Below, piece after piece: positions 48,747-60,809 of a DNA stretch of 64,000 nt. The stretch spans positions 821,061,896-821,125,895 of the forward strand of contig NC_081414.1 of NCBI RefSeq assembly GCF_030272615.1, given 5' to 3'. Origin of the DNA: Cryptomeria japonica. Lineage: Eukaryota > Streptophyta > Pinopsida > Cupressales > Cupressaceae. The notes beneath the pieces were generated by a model. It saw nothing but the letters and a program-made list of their open reading frames with translations. It did not search any database and was not told where the DNA came from. The translations under genes and the position numbers were made by a program. Numbering within the stretch: position 1 is the stretch's first letter; every line of letters starts with the position of its first letter.

Positions 48747-50186
48747 TGATGGTATGATGAGAGAATAAGTATCTGGTAGATTACTTTGGGGGGTGAATCA
48801 GTAAATAGAAAAATTGATATAAACTTCCCAAACTCAAACTTAATCACACAAAGTATACTTATCAATGAAATACCACTGTCAAGATCAATACTCATAAGAA
48901 TACCGGTTGACTGTTATAGCAACTTAACAATAAACAACATCAAACTTGTAAACATCCAAATGCTTCATGTCTCAATGCTTCTGGTTATCATACTTATCAG
49001 AAATAGTTAAGTAGTTTAATCAAATGAACAATAAGATCATAACCACAAAAACATTCACCACATGATACAAGTAATTATATGTGGAAAACCCAAATAGGTA
49101 AAAACCACGGTGAGATGAGACTCACAAGAAAATATTTGAACTCTTTTGAAGTTCACCCTGTTAGGAGCCCAACCTGTTAAATCTTTACAAGAAGTCTTGT
49201 TAAGAACTGAACCTATTAGGAATCACCCGGTTAAGGGATTGACTACAAATGCCTTGTTAGAAGAAAATACCCTATAAGGAGTAACCTCAATAGAGGATTT
49301 GAGAATCCAATCTAATATACCACCTTGTTAGAGGATTTAATAAGTAACCAAGCTTGTTAGAGCTTACTCGGTTAGGGGATTTCAATTATGTTGTAATTGT
49401 TACAAAACAACATGAGTTTCTTGATCTATCTGAATAGCACTATGTTTGCTTGATAAGATCCATTTAAGCTTCTATCTGCCTTTACTCAAACTGTAGGCTC
49501 ATTCTTTGGTTCGGCAACCACACACTCAACTGATTTTTGCCAAGTCTTGCCAACACCAAACAAAACAACTTCATCGACCTTAAATACAAATCAATTAGGT
49601 TGGTAACACAACAAAAATCTAATCTTCTCATCATCGAGATTACAAACAAGTCGGTATGAGCATGACCATTGGATTTCATAGCAATCTCATCACATCAATC
49701 AAGAAAACCTCAACCGTTCCTTGATTACCACTTCATTAAGCTCAGTAACTCATCACGTGCTTTGCATTAGATGCAATACACTTTTCTCCTTCCCTAGATA
49801 AATAATCATGCCAAAACATTTTGAACTTGTCTTCATACACTGACCTTACATGTCACCATCATTATCGCTCATTATCAGATCATAAACCAGCATAACCAAT
49901 TCAACAACCTTAATCGGTTAGGGTTTAGTAAAAAAAAACTAGTAGGGTTTATCGATTACATAACATAGAAAGGACTTCACCTTTTACTCCGATTATCAGT
50001 TCAACTCACAAACTTACATACTGGTTTACAATATCCTTCACAAAGTTCATCCTACAAGCTCTTCCTACCGGTTATAAGACAATATCAACAATAACAACAA
50101 TATCAATAATAATATCAATATCGGTTCAATTGACATCAATGACAACATAACATATCATTAATTCAATCTTCATGCAAATGCCAACA
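48747..50186 (-). repeat. 5' LTR of F
   Basis: TGATGGTATGATGAGAG...AAATGCCAACA, 1440 bp, followed by TSD CATTA. The G-run box is short (six G, about 48789-48794). Confidence 0.92.
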
Positions 50187-50191
50187 CATTA

Positions 50192-52942
50192 CACCATGCC
50201 TTTTAACTTCTTCCATGCGAGCTAGTGTTCGGGCCAATTTGGCTTCTTTCTTCTTCCAGGTTGTGTTTTCCTTTCCCAACTCTCGAATGAATTTAGCAAC
50301 ATCATCATACACCTTGCTCAAATGCCCAATGTATTCTTTTCCCTCTTTCCTGATCGTATCCAACCATTCAAGGAATACCCCATGCACCATTTTATTCTTT
50401 TGTACTTCTGCGTGCAACTTTTGATTTCTAGGGGATTTAGGATTGAAGAGTACCGGTTGTGTGAATAGTGGTTGGGGATCTGGTCCATGGATTACATCAA
50501 TGTATTCCGCCATTTGTCTTAAGGCTTCCTTTAGTTCCTTTTTGTCTTTTTCACCCTTCCAGGTCTTGGTTATGATCTTTTTCGTTGAAGCTTCAAGATG
50601 AAGAGCATCCATAGCCTGAGAAGCAGTACCAATATTCACCTTTTCAATAGTAAAAACCTAGGTTGTAGGGTCCTCTATTTTCTCATCTGTCAATGGGCGT
50701 GCTATCCCTACAATCCAATTCCCACTGTCGGCATAAAAAGAAATCTTTGAAATAGTTTTAAGCTTCTTCACTTTGGGAGTTTCCCCCAAGCACTTGCTCA
50801 CCATATCTTCCAGCAGGACCGAAACTGGAACTACATTCCTTATCTTACTATTCAGAGTATTTTCTAGCCATAGAGGCCCAGTGCGCACTGAAGTTTCATC
50901 AGAGCCAGTTGCAGTTTCTTTTTCACTCTTCACTACAAATGTGGTAGTAGTGTTTGCCAAATTATCCACTTGCTGAGTGTCATTTGCATCATCAACATTT
51001 AGCACCTCCAAGTTTAGATGAGTTGAAGAATCATCTATATTAGGGGAGGCTTTAAAATCAACTACCACTAAATACATAGGAGATTTCTTAGTTCCACTTC
51101 TGGATCTGGCCCTGGTGATCCTGGTAGGAACTGGTTCCTTTTTTATTTCCATCAGCCTAACACTGTGATTAACTTTAGTCTATGTCCTAGATGATCCTAC
51201 AACAAAAGATGTAACATGAGAGTTAGCCAATGGGACTTTAGAGGATGAGATTGAACCTTTCTTGGACCCCTTTCCCATTCTTCTCTCTCTTAGCCATCTC
51301 TCTGTTCTTTTGATAACTAGGAGTGTCCTTTTTTGAATCTTGTCCTCCTCATCTTTTTCCTAGTCCACTTATGGAATGACTCCCTCTTCCTATCATCCAC
51401 AAACTAAGGATCCATGAATTCACTCTCATCATGTTTAACATTGGCAATATTCATTTTCAACTCAAAGGCCATGACCTTCTATAGGGTGAGCCTTTGATGT
51501 GTCCTCTTCCTAACTTCAAACTCATTGCAACAATCAGCCCAAAAATCCTCTATATTTGGCACATGGATAAAATCCTTTCTCAATGTCAGATGGGTGGTGA
51601 CGAATCCTTTGGCATCAAAATTTACTCGTGGACAATATAATTGAAAATTAAATTTCTTAAAATATAGTTCCAAATTCAAGGCATCAGAGACACTATTACA
51701 AATGAAATAACTTAATTCAGTTGGAACTGACACACCTGACTGATGTCTAGCTCTATACTTTGTATCAATATAGGCCAGCTGCCTACATATCTCTATTAAA
51801 ATCTGCCTGTCAAATGCATATCTAGGAAGCTTGTACGGTTCTCCTTAAGAACCCCCTACCCTTAGGTAAGTAAACTTGGGAAACTGTATGAAGAAGCTTC
51901 CATAAGTACCAATCAATTGCATAGCTTCATTCAACAACATTTTATGAATGTTTCCCTTCAGCTCGTACACCATTCTGCCTAGGAATATGTCATGTAGTTT
52001 ACGATAATTTTCACAAGATCTTTGTTGTTGTAGATGTGGGTGATATTCAAATATTTTCATATTATCCACTCACGCTTCATGATACAAACTAGGCCATGAC
52101 CTAATACATGCCAAGCAATACAGAAGATATGATGACATATAGAAGTTTTTGTTACCGAAGCAACTCAAACCTTCATGCAGCCTGTTTGCAATCAATTTTG
52201 CCCCAATCAATATATATTTTCTTACAAAAAAATGACATGTATGAAGAAGTACATCCAATCTTCCCAATAAAAGGTAATTTTATTCCCCCTCACTCTATGT
52301 AACAAAATGACTATATCCCTAACTTCTTTGATTAGATGTTCCCAGGTCAATGGACTTGGCAGTCGGTAACCTCGTCTTTGAAACTTTAACAACTAGTTTC
52401 TAGCAATGATATTCCTATAGAATGATTTCTTTTATGAGAAAATCCCTTGTGACTTACACCTCGTCCAATCCTCATATTTCTCCTTCTCAGGTATTTTCAT
52501 AATGACAACAACAACCTCCCGAATAACCCTAAGCAGAACCTCACCGTCTGCACCTCTTATACATCTCTCAGCAGGGACATATCTATTCATGACTTCTAGA
52601 ACTAGCTCAGGACATGACGCCACTAGAGGGAAAGGTGCCACTTCCACTAACCCACTATCTAGATTCTTCTGCATCAAGAGAGAATGAGTGGGATTCCATG
52701 CCCTTTAATGAAATTCGGCTAGGTCTATCGATTGCAGAAAAGTGTCCCCTAACTTAGGCAAGGTACAAACTAACCAAGACTTTTGGTCCATCTTGGGCAA
52801 TTTAGGTCTGATTTTGAATTTACCAATAGAAAAAGCACAACAAGGGAAACAAATTGAACCAACTAAACTACCAAACAACGCTTCCAATCTAAGAAATCAT
52901 AGGGATGAGAAGAAGATTTTGAACTCACCTTTCATGTAGAAC
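50192..52942 (-). pseudogene. Unknown ORF of element Z, main part
   Basis: I do not recognise this protein. It reads leftward for about 917 codons, with roughly six stops and at least two frameshifts. In order: SWLVCTLPKLGDTFLQSIDL (about 52800); LVEVAPFPLVASCPELVLEV and YVPAERCIRGADGEVLLRVI (52677-52432); ILIGAKLIANRLHEGLSCFG and FYMSSYLLYCLACIRSWPSL (52267-52070); CENYRKLHDIFLGRMVYELK (52069-51845). Next are YCPRVNFDAKGFVTTHLTLR and DFWADCCNEFEVRKR (51733-51479), a basic, Ser-rich linker (51480-51160), an acidic segment (51152-50658), and a helical, Lys/Glu-rich end with LGKENTTWKKKEAKLARTLA (50639-50192). It continues in 16012-15872 and 1946-1513, for about 1,100 codons in all. No Gag, protease, RT or integrase motif is seen. 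A captured plant gene or an element-specific ORF are both possible. Confidence 0.6.
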
Positions 52943-53577
52943 TTGAAATCCAAAGAGACAAGAACAAAAATATCGCCTATGCAAATCCCTTACTTACCAA
53001 ATTAGGAAAATGAAGAAGGCAAGTATTTTGTTTTTAAAAATAAAGCACATCTTGAGAACATGCTTAAAAATCGATCACACGATTTGATATGATTGTAACT
53101 GCATGCTTATCCATGCCAAATTACTCCAAAAAGGCTTAATTCTGACAATTCATTAATTACAAGTCTTTTCCCTCCATATCCTTCCCTGAAATAATTATTC
53201 TCAAGTATGAATCTTTATCATGACTCATTCTCTTGAGGTTCACCTTTTAAATCTAGAATATTCCCTCCATGCTGATGCTTTGCCACTTTTGTTTGCCACT
53301 TTTATGTCTGAAGCTAACAATCCTTGAACTTTGAACTTTGAACCCTCTGAGAAGTAGTTCAAAAGTTCAAGTTCAAAAGAACAAAACAAGGACAAACCAA
53401 GACAAAGACACCAAAATGCTGAGGCTTATGTGTTACAAGGACACGACTCAAACAAGAATCGACTTTCTCAACTTTGAACTTGAACCTTGAACTTTTTGAA
53501 AAGGTTCAATAGTTCAAGTTCAATGACAATAGTCACAAAGACCATTAACTCTTTTAAAAACAAAGTTGTGACACAAC
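52943..53577 (-). other. Leader region of element Z
   Basis: Noncoding stretch between the unknown ORF and C'. It is rich in TTCAAGTTCAA-type repeats (53310-53525, for example GAACTTTGAACTTTGAACC). It continues across C' at 61853, where the same TTGAACTTGAACC motif resumes, which supports one original region. It ends with TSD ACAAC (53573-53577). Confidence 0.6.
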
Positions 53578-54627
53578 TGTTAGGTCCCAGAGACAACTAA
53601 GAGAAGGGGGTGAATCAATTGTCTAATAAATTCAAAACAAAAACTTATTAACCAACTTAATGCTTAATACCGGTGAACTAGTTAAGTATGTCGGTAGATA
53701 GTGTTAACAGTAAATTGCTATACCGGTAAGGATTAATGAATGAAACATAATCATAAAGTCATCCACAACATATGACACCAATATTTGTACGTGGAAACCC
53801 TGTAAGGGAAAAAACCATGGTGGGAAACCTTACCCACAATCAAATGATACTACTGTAGATAGTAAGTGTACAAAAAGGAGTTTGTACATGCAAAAAGGCC
53901 AACAGCCTAGAGCTCACTGCTCAATCACAAATGGGAGTCACACTAACTACAGCTGGATGGTTAAATCCAATAAGAATGTACTGCACAAAATAGCATCTTC
54001 ATATTTTGGATTCAGTACAGGTGTAATGCTGATATGCTTCTACAAAAACCTAACTTCACCTTCAAATGATGTCTTTGTGTATACCTCTACTTGATCTCGC
54101 ATATACCTTCACACAATTCTTTTTCGCATTCCACACCTTATCTTACAAATAAGATCTTACATTTATACCATACCCTAAGACCAATTTTAGTAGGTCGACT
54201 CTACAAGATATTACAATAAAACTAAATAATATAATATCCGATGCAATAACCGATTGAACATGTCGACTTGATGCATTTACAACAATAATAAATCATCTCC
54301 ATAGCGTGCCATGTTGATCTGGAAAAGATAAACCTATCGATGTAACCCTAGATAACCTGAACCTATTTGTCGGTAAAAGCAAATATGAAAATATGAATAT
54401 ACCAATGATTATTTATTCAAAATAATGTGTCCACATGATGTATTAGATATTGCCAAGTGTCTTCCATATCATTCCAGGTACCGGTGAACAATATATCCTA
54501 CCGGTGAACCATATACCAGTAACTGTTGCATAGTTTACTGCTTGTCGGTGAATGTTGCTGGATCTCCAAAGTAGGTGTATTCAATAGGTGTTGACATCAA
54601 TGACAAAACCATACCAAAATACCAACA
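53578..54627 (-). repeat. 3' LTR of C'
   Basis: TGTTAGGTCCCAGAGAC...ATACCAACA. The G-run box is degenerate (AGAGAAGGGGG). The polypurine tract follows at 54628 (plus strand ATCTCCCCCTTTGG). Confidence 0.93.
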
Positions 54628-55084
54628 ATCTCCCCCTTTGGCATTGATGGCAACACAATATGGAAAAATCATCAAAGTGCCAAAACATAAATGCCAAATA
54701 CAAAAACCAACAATCGCCATTTCTCCCCTGGGAATAACAATACCAATCTCTCATAGCAATTTCTCCTTAAATGTGTTTTTCAAAATCTCTCACCAAAAAG
54801 ATAATGTGTTTTTCCATAGATATCTCTCCCCCTTTGATATCAAATGCCAAAGTTACAAAAGTCAAGTGCATACAAAATACCACCCAATTCAATATACCAA
54901 CTACTCCCCTTGAGAAGTAGCTTCCTCATCAAATACCAGAATAAAAGATTTGTCCATTTAATTCTGTCGGTTGATGACAATCATCAACTGTCTAAGTCTC
55001 TACTGGTGGTGGTATGACTCCAAGCTGATATCTGAGATACTCAAAAGTCTCCTTAGGCAAAGGTTTTGTGAAAATATCTGCAAG

Positions 55085-57766
55085 CTATTCTTTAGTATTC
55101 ACATAAACCAGTTTTATCTCCTTTTCTTCAACTTTTTCCCTTAGAAAATTTAGTTTGATAGAAACATGTTTTGTTTTAGAATGTAGTACCGGATTTTTAG
55201 ATATATCAATTGTTGCAGTGTTATCATGATATATAGTAATAGGTTCCTTGCATTTTACCTTTATGTCTTTCAACATTTGCTTAAGCCAAAGTACTTGTGT
55301 ACAGTTTGTTGTTGCTACAACATATTCTGATTCTGCTATTGATAAAGATGTACAACTCTGTTTCTTACTCAACCAACAAACTAATCTCTTTCCAAGAAAG
55401 AATGCTCCTCCAGTGGTTCTTTTTCTATCATCCACATCTCTTGCCCAATTTGCATTTGTGTATGCACATAGATCAAAATTTTCATCTTTAGGATACCATA
55501 ATCCAAGATTTGTTGTGCCTTGTAAGTACCGGAAAATCCTTTTCACTGCTGATTCATGATTTTCTCTAGGATTACTCTGAAATCTAGAAACAATACATAC
55601 TGCATTCATAATATCAGGCCTGGTTTGTGTCAAATACAGTAAACCTCCTATCATAGATTTGTATCTAGTTGGATTAACAGGTGTAGATTCATCCCTTTGA
55701 GAGAATTTGTCATTTGTAGTCATAGGTGTGCTTACTGGTTTAGAGTTCTCCATCCCAAATTTCTTTAGTAGTTCTTTCAAGTACTTGGATTGACTCAAAA
55801 ATATACCTTTATCAGTCTGTGAAATCTGTAATCCTAAAAAGAATTTTATTTCTCCAATCATAGACATTTCAAATTCTTGCTGCATTTCAAAAGAAAATTC
55901 TTTACATAATCCATCTTCTCCTCCAAAGATTATATCATCAACAAATACTTCAATAATCAAGAGGTCATCATTAGTTACTTTGTAATATAAATTGCTATCT
56001 GCATTTCCTTTAGTAAAACCAATCTTTAAAAGATACTTATCCAATCTTGCATACCAAGCTCTTGGGGCTTGTTTCAATCCATACAGAGCTTTTCTTAACC
56101 TGCAAACTATATCATTGTCATCTGTCAAAGAAAATCCATTAGGTTGTTCAATATAAACTTCCTCTTCAAGATCTCCATTCAAAAATGCACATTTAATATC
56201 CATTTGATAAACTTTGTAATCCCTATGAGCTGCAAAAGCCAAGAATAATCTAACTGCCTCAATTCTGGCTACCAGTGCAAAGGTTTCATTGTAATCAACT
56301 CCTTCTTTCTGAGAATATCCCTTACACACTAGTCTTGCTTTATTTCTGACAATCTTACCATCTTCATTAAGTTTGTTTCTAAATACCCATTTGGTTCCAA
56401 TTACATTTTTATCTTTAGGCCGAGGAACTAAAGTCCAAGTATTATTTTTCTCAATTTGTCCTAATTCTTCTTCCATAGCTTTGATCCAAAATTTATCTTC
56501 ACATGCCTCATTGATAGATGATGGTTCACTTTGAGAAATAAGACATACCTCTTCATTTGCCAATCTTCCTCTAGTCATAACTCCTTTAAATTTGTTTCCA
56601 ATTATCTGATCTTCAGAATGATTCAGTCTTACATACCGAGGTGTCTTAGTTTGTTGTTGTTCTTCAAATACTGTGGAATCCTTTGATGATACCAGGGTAA
56701 CTGGATCTTCATTCTGTACTGGTGGATTCTGTGTAGGTTCATTTGTCACAACTTCTGTTGCCGGTTCAGAGTCTATATACCTTGAAGTTCCTCTGAATTG
56801 TTCATCAATCTTTACATTTGTACTCTCAACAATTTTCTGCAATCTTTTATTAAAACATCTATATGCCTTGCTCTTAGATGAATAACCAAGAAATATTCCT
56901 TCATCACTTCTAGGATCAAATTTGCCAATATACTCATCTCTTCTAATATAACATTTACTTCCAAAAATTTTGAAATACTTAAGAGTAGGAGTATTACCAA
57001 ACCATAGTTCATGAGGGGTTTTATCGGTTTCACCTTTGATGTGAACTTTGTTGAATGTATAGACATTAGTGCTTACTGCCTCTCTCCAGTAAACATGTGG
57101 TAGATTTGCTTTTGATAACATACTCCTTGTTGCATCCAAGATAGTTATTTTTTTCCTTTCAACAACTCCATTCTGTTGTGGTGTCTGAGGTACTGATAAC
57201 TGTCTTTTGATTCCATTCACTTCATAGAATGTATTAAAGTCCTTAGATGTGAATTCTCCTCCTTGATCTGATCTTAAACATTTGATTTTCTTACCGGTTT
57301 CATTTTCAACCATTGCTTTGAATAGTTTGAACTTCCCAAGTGCTTCTGATATTTCTCTGAGAGAAGTAACCCAACACATTCTAGAATAATCATCAATAAT
57401 TAGCATGAAATATCTATCACGTTGTAAGCTTTTAGTTCTAGCTGGACCACATAAATCAGTGTGAATTAAATCAAGAGCATTATTAGATTTTTTTGGAATA
57501 GTTTTGAAACTAGCTCTAACTTGTTTTCCAAATTGGCATTCCTTACAAATTGTATTCTGAGGTTTCACAATTTTAGGTAGATCTCTAACTCCCTTAGAAG
57601 TATTGAATTTTACCATGCAATCAAAATTTACATGACAGAGTCTCTTATACCATAACCAACTTTCATCTATATGTGCAATTAAGCATGCCTTTTCACTGTT
57701 ATTTAAATAAAATATATTACCTCTAGTCTGATTACCGATTGCAATTTCCAAACTAGTTCTATCCAT
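55085..57766 (-). pseudogene. C' integrase, reverse transcriptase and RNase H
   Basis: One open frame of 893 codons, the longest in the window. Integrase: WLWYKRLCHVNF and CKECQFGK zinc region, then LIHTDLCGP, LRSDQGGEFTS and QQNGVVERKK, so the DDE triad is complete. It continues with KTPHELWFGNTPTLKYFKIF and SDEGIFLGYSSKSKAYRCF. A Pro/Thr/Glu linker follows. [49 protein letters not shown] and [15 protein letters not shown], all catalytic Asp present. RNase H: AYTNANWARDVDDRKRTTGG, where both Asp of the usual DADW are Asn, then HDNTATIDISKN. A TAG at 55085 replaces the Gln after NTKE, and the tail with FTKPLP is readable beyond it to about 55005. The zinc-region His (WLWH) is Tyr here. RT looks intact; integrase and RNase H probably do not work. 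Confidence 0.92.
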
Positions 57767-58312
57767 GATTTTGCATTTTCTTTTTTTAAATTGTAACTAA
57801 AAACCCTTCTCAACTAATTGACCAACACTTAAAAGATTATGCTTTAATCCTTCAACATAGTAGACATTGTCAATGTTATGTTTACCATCAAGAGATATTG
57901 AACCCTTACCTTTGATTGAACAGGCTTTATCATCTCCAAATCTTACTAAACCTCCATTGTATTCCTAAAAGTTCAAGAATTTACCTTTGTATCCAGTCAT
58001 ATGATGTGAGCATCCTGAATGAATAATCCATTGATCCTTTGATTCAACTTTAGCTGCTAGGGCTTCTTCTACTGGTTGAGCAATAGGTGCTGGTTGATCT
58101 TTTGTTATAGCAACAAAAACCCATCCATTGTCTGCTATATCCTCATTAGAATCATCAGTCACACCTTCATCAAGAATGCAACAAGATTTATCTTTGTTCT
58201 TCTTAAATCTGTATCTCTGATATTCAGGATAGGCTTGTATGTTCTTCTAGCTTCTTCTCTTAGTCTAGCATGTCTATCAGGGCATCTTGAAGCCATATGA
58301 CCAATCTTATTG
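57767..58312 (-). pseudogene. C' protease and knuckle C-terminal part
   Basis: The knuckle remainder reads NKIGHMASRCPD at 58310-58270, then a basic stretch (YQRYRFKKNKDKSCCI) and the protease loop WIIHSGCSHHMTGYKGKF at about 58040-57985. The catalytic Asp of Asp-Ser-Gly is His. HNLLSVGQLVEKGF follows, then stops and a shift before the integrase frame at 57766. The same region in C keeps Asp. Confidence 0.82.
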
Positions 58313-58319
58313 TAGTTAA

Positions 58320-59922
58320 TGATAACTCAATGATGAAACACTAGTACCAAACTGGTACTAAGAGGGGGGGGTGAATCAGTACAAACACAAATATAGTCCA
58401 AAACAGGTTTGACAGCAAACACTCCAAATGACTGATAAACAGAGTGCAACCGGTAACATCCAATATAGCTCAATCAGTCATGAACCGGTCACTCAATAAG
58501 CTTTTCTCTTAGCTCAATACCACATTATCATAATATTCATGTGCATGAACTAGTAGACTTAACCATCAAATCTTCACAACAGTGAGTTCAATATGTTTTA
58601 TAGACAGGCATAAAACATAGAACCTTCATGTGCATAACAGATAAAACAGAGCATCACAAGACAAGAGCATTACACATGACACACATATTTTTCACATGGA
58701 AACCAAACTGGGAAAAACCACGGTGGGGATGAATACCCACAAGCTGCTTTTTGAACTCTTTAGAAGTCCACTCTGTTAGGAACCTTGTCCGGTTAAGGAT
58801 ATTACAATAGGTTCTGGTAGGAACCGATCCTGTTAAGGATCACCTGATTAAGGGATACCCGGTTAAGGGTTAAACCCAGTAGGGTCACCTTGTTAGAGAA
58901 TTTTAAGAACTCAATAGCTGAAAGGATCTCCTAAGCTTCTCTAGCTTCTCAGAACTCTTTAGCCTCGAGTTACCCGATTAAGGGATTTGAAACAAGCCAG
59001 TTAAGGCCACCTGATTTAAGGGATTTTGAATCAAGCTAGTTAAGGCTACCCTGTTAGGGGATTTTACAACTGTTGAAGTGGTTAGAGATCAACAAGCATT
59101 ACAATGATCTGTTAACAACACTCAATGCTAATGCAGATCCATTTAGGCTCCTCTCTTCCTTCTGCACATTCACTTTGCAGGTATCTCTTCTCTCCTTTGG
59201 TCTGGCAAGAATCATGTATCACCTTCCTTGGATACACACTCAGAACTTTTGCCAACAACCTCAGACAGAAACCTAACATTGACCTTATAGGAAACATGTA
59301 GGTTGGTAGCAAAAACCCTAAACCCTAAACCTGTTAGGTTGAGCAATTCAAACGATTCGATCCTTACCATTTAATTATACTGCATTAAATGCATGATTCT
59401 TGAGTCGATCTCAAGACATTCTCCATCGTCCATTATACACCATTTTCATGGTGGTTGATAACCCATCACGTGTTATCACCGTTTGACAGACTTCACACAT
59501 TCCTGACGTAGATAGGAATAGTCATCTTCATGCAAGATCCTTCACGCACACAGAGCTTACGTGGCAACACTATCTGTCCTCCATCATACTACTAACTCAT
59601 CACACAAAGATCACCAATTGAGTCACCCAGACTTGAGGTACTCCAACCGGAAACCCCAAAGTGGAAGATGCCTACCAACTGGTAGTCATATAGTGCTTTC
59701 ATGTGCCGGTTCCCATAACTTCATGCCGGTTCACCTTGAACAAATATGCCGCTTCACTTTGGCATATAAACCGGTTCACACATATGTCAGTTCCTCTCTC
59801 TTCACTTATCACATGTGTCGGTTCACACTATGTCTCATATTGACATCAATGACAACATACAATATCATTATGTCTTCATGTCGATTCACATAAGGCTCAT
59901 GCCAGCTCACATAATACCAATA
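58320..59922 (-). repeat. Solo LTR E in the zinc knuckle of C'
   Basis: 1603 bp, TGATAACTCAATG...ATAATACCAATA, flanked by GTTAA at 58315-58319 and 59923-59927. The final CA has become TA. The C Gag reads through this site without the insert. It carries the G-run box (58362-58369), the hairpin-like block (58692-58742), GTTAAGG-type repeats (58770-59060) and a telomere-like CCCTAAA run (59312-59330). It resembles family A in layout but differs in most of its bases. Noncoding. Confidence 0.85.
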
Positions 59923-60753
59923 GTTAAAACATTTAAAGGGTGCTTTACTTTCATACTTACTTCTAATTGGACCTTTTGGCATTTTCCTTGCAAATAGTGC
60001 TTCAAGTTCTTCAATCTCTTCATTCTCCTTTCTGGTTTCTTCAAGTTCTCTTGCATAAAAGGCTCTCCAGTTTGATTTGTCAAATGATGGAGCAGATGAT
60101 GTTGATGCTTTAAAGGCCAAATTAGTCTTTATAGTAGCAACAAGACCAAATTCCTCAATTTCAAAAGCTGAAAGTTTTCCAATCAATGTATCCCTAGTTA
60201 CTGATGTATTAGGCATTGTTCTCAACTCATTTATAGTAGTAACTTTCATTTTATATTCCAGTGGCAAACCTCTTAAGATTTTTGAAACAATTTCATCTTC
60301 ACTCAAAGTTCCTCCACGACATTTAATACCCAAAACAATTTCATTTACTCTTTCCATAAAAGAAGAAATCCTTTCATCTTCTTCCATTTTCAAATGTTCA
60401 TACCTGACTCGGAAGCTTTCAAGTTTTGCAATTTTGACTATGGAATCTCCTTCATTCAGTGTTTCCAAATGATCCCAAATAGCTTTAGCAGTAGACCTAT
60501 CTGATAATCCCATGAGTTGTTGATCTGATAATGCGCTCAAAAGTGCTTCTCTTACTTTGCAATCATTCTCTTCATCTTTGGCTAAGGTAGTTGGAGCAGT
60601 CTGACCAGCTACAGTAGTAGTATAACCATTCTTAGTAACTTCCCAAATGTCCTTACCAATGCAATTTAGATGTGTCTCTATTATGATCTTCCATATCCCA
60701 TAGTTGGTTCCATAAAGTTTAGGACTGTCCTTCCTGAAATAATTATTAGACAT
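59923..60753 (-). pseudogene. C' Gag
   Basis: About 275 open codons from an ATG at 60753: SNNYFRKDSPKLYGTNYGIW, KAIWDHLETLNEGDSIVKIA, SESFRVRYEHLKMEEDERIS-type core, TLSEDEIVSKILRGLPLEYK, TINELRTMPNTSVTRDTLIG, then a coiled-coil-like ELEETRKENEEIEELEALFA. It ends at KCFNY, where the solo LTR is inserted in the zinc knuckle. The second Cys of the knuckle is Tyr, as in C. Apart from the insertion this Gag is open from its start codon to the knuckle, the best Gag in the window. Confidence 0.9.
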
Positions 60754-60795
60754 TGGATCTCCTCAAGTTGTTAAACTTCTGCAAAAGAGGACTAA

Positions 60796-60807
60796 GCTCT
60801 GATACCA
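60796..60807 (-). other. C' primer binding site
   Basis: Plus strand GCTCTGATACCA, a perfect initiator Met-tRNA match, 2 nt inside the LTR at 60810. Confidence 0.93.
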
Positions 60808-60809
60808 AT

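Larger units (their letters stand above)
16013..50186 (-). mobile_element. Copia element F, full length, split by element D
   Basis: Perfect 5-bp duplication CATTA at 16008-16012 and 50187-50191. LTRs are 16013-17449 and 48747-50186 (1437 and 1440 bp). Without D and its contents F is about 7.4 kb, normal for an autonomous copia. Order on the minus strand: Gag (48676), zinc knuckle and protease (47927), integrase (split by D between 46989 and 20211), RT (19140-18380), RNase H (18330-17888). All parts are broken by stops or shifts. Confidence 0.93.
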
